A stretch of DNA of 64,000 nucleotides from Agapetus fuscipes. Lineage: Eukaryota > Arthropoda > Insecta > Trichoptera > Glossosomatidae. The notes below the pieces were generated by a model. It searched no databases and had not been told where the DNA came from. It saw nothing but the letters and a program-made list of their open reading frames with translations. Made by a program: the position numbers and the translations under genes. Numbering within the stretch: position 1 is the stretch's first letter; every line of letters begins with the position of its first letter. Positions 63,027 through 64,000 of this stretch are shown here, one piece after another. The DNA is taken from positions 13,018,347 to 13,082,346 of the forward strand of contig OX637337.1 in assembly GCA_951799405.1 (NCBI GenBank), written 5' to 3'.

Positions 63027-63775
63027 CCTTGACTTCTTGGTTAGTATGAGGCTGACCACCCATACTGTAAAAAATGGTTTACTTTGCCAATCTCACCCCT
63101 GTTTCAGAGAAGGTTGGCAAGATATTGTTATGTAAATATAAATATTGAAATAAGTATGGGTAGTTATAGTGTTATGTAAATATAAATATTGAAATAAGTA
63201 TGGATAGTTATAGTTATAAGAATCCTCAAAAGTATTGGTAGGTAAGATCGATAATTATGTATAAGTGTAGAATTCTCTAGGCTAAGTAGGTATTTGTTAT
63301 AATTATAGGAATACTGTATTGCATTGGTAGGTAGGATTTTGGTTGTGTCTAGGTAGTACGTGAAACATCGAGAAGTAATAATTACTCTGGAACCGTCTGG
63401 CGACTTTAGTTCTGGATCATACTGCTCTGAAGAGTATAAAGGTGCGAATGGCCTGCAGAGCGGGCCAGTATCATAGAGACTTACAAACACATCGAAGTCA
63501 TCTGATCAGTGAACCGAAACCAATGGAATAATCGAGAAAGTAGTGTGAAAATAAATTTTGTAACTGTGTAAAATAAATAACTATTGAAGAAGACCTGTGT
63601 ATTTTTAATTTGGAAAGACAATTGAACCCTAATTTCGTAACAATATGTTCATTTGAAATTTGCATGTTTATGTTTTAAGTTCACATGCGGAAAACGGTGT
63701 TATACGTGCTTGCTTGAGGGAATAAATTACATAGTAAACTTAAATGTAAATGTATCTTTGCAACTTAGATTACAG
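63027..63775 (+). repeat. T250 copy split by a solo LTR
   Basis: The left part 63027-63121 (CCTTGACTTCTTGGTTAGTA ... AGGTTGGCAAG) and the right part 63647-63775 (GTTCATTTGAAATTTG ... GCAACTTAGATTACAGATTA) flank the LTR. About 13 bp of the T250 consensus are missing at the junction. Confidence 0.88.
63126..63642 (+). mobile_element. Solo LTR, 517 bp
   Basis: Starts TGTTATG and ends CGTAACA. ATAT is duplicated at 63122-63125 and 63643-63646. Inside are a TATA-like GAGTATAAAGG (63434), several AATAAA signals (63549-63583) and a GTGTATTTTTAATTTGG end. The first 44 bp are tandemly duplicated (63126-63169, 63170-63213). No internal region or second LTR is in the window. The orientation (promoter then poly(A) signals) is plus. 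Confidence 0.85.
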
Positions 63776-64000
63776 ATTAAAGATTCAATATCTATTCCTC
63801 CCCTGCATTTCATCCCGCCCATTCACATTATCGGAATTGCTTGACTTTACATCCCCAGTAAATGGTGAGTGCAGGGCAGACAATCAACCACTGTGCCACC
63901 AAGCCGCGACCCCTGCCGCTTACACCACCGCTGTCATGTGATCACTCATCCTGCACTTCAGCTAAACACGCGGCGAGGTCCGTCTGACACATTCGTGCAA
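63776..64000. other. Unannotated end of window
   Basis: AACCACTGTGCCACCAAGCC near 63888 weakly resembles a tRNA-derived SINE head on the minus strand; otherwise nothing recognised. Confidence 0.3.

Overview
This window looks like AT-rich intergenic DNA from an arthropod nuclear genome, probably an insect. The signs are several non-LTR retrotransposon families of insect type, tRNA-derived SINEs, MITEs, (ATT)n, poly(A) and GTAGGTA-type microsatellites, and no bacterial-style gene packing. The species cannot be named from the sequence. I see no convincing single-copy host gene with exons, no rRNA, no real tRNA gene and no CRISPR array. Almost every long open frame belongs to a mobile element.

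The dominant component is a repeat of about 250 bp, called T250 here. It has more than 35 copies or fragments on both strands. It usually begins with CCTTGACTTATAGGTTGG and ends with AACTTAGATTATAGATT-type simple repeats. T250 is also the 3' end of a non-LTR retrotransposon (LINE-1f here) with two large copies (4513-6085 and 50525-53007) and three or four truncated or decayed copies (9271-9542, 22690-23055, 36582-37290, 44210-44793). A different, Jockey/BS-type LINE with a 74-bp poly(A) tail lies at 30353-32199. Decayed C-terminal ends of CR1/L2-like and RTE-like LINEs are scattered through the window. Two tRNA-derived SINE families (SINE-A with an ATT tail, SINE-B) are also common.

Layout: 0-4.5 kb hairpin repeat, SINEs and LINE debris; 4.5-6.1 kb first LINE-1f; 6-30 kb T250 and SINE copies, MITEs and an hAT-type MITE, with a mostly repeat-free and locally CpG-rich block at 26.6-28.7 kb; 30.3-32.2 kb Jockey LINE; 32-50 kb dense nested repeats; 50.5-53.0 kb second LINE-1f; 53.2-55.5 kb a 2.25-kb hAT-like DNA transposon; 55.8-59.2 kb an LTR retrotransposon; 59.2-63.1 kb sparse repeats; 63.1-63.6 kb a solo LTR.

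The standout is the 3,365-bp LTR element at 55847-59211. By my reading its two 451-bp LTRs are identical. It has a primer-binding site, a polypurine tract and a 4-bp target duplication, but no protease, reverse transcriptase or integrase. Its single intact 668-codon ORF (minus strand) appears to be a fusion: a Gag-like SAP/coiled-coil N-terminus, then a large GC-rich segment resembling the chromatin protein DEK, then a short retrotransposon 3' tail. This is the layout expected when a retroelement captures a host cDNA, here apparently recently.

Many elements are nested: DNA transposon, LTR element and solo LTR inside T250 copies; RTE inside CR1-like; hAT MITE inside SINE-A; CR1-like 3' end inside SINE-B. 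This gives a readable order of insertion events.
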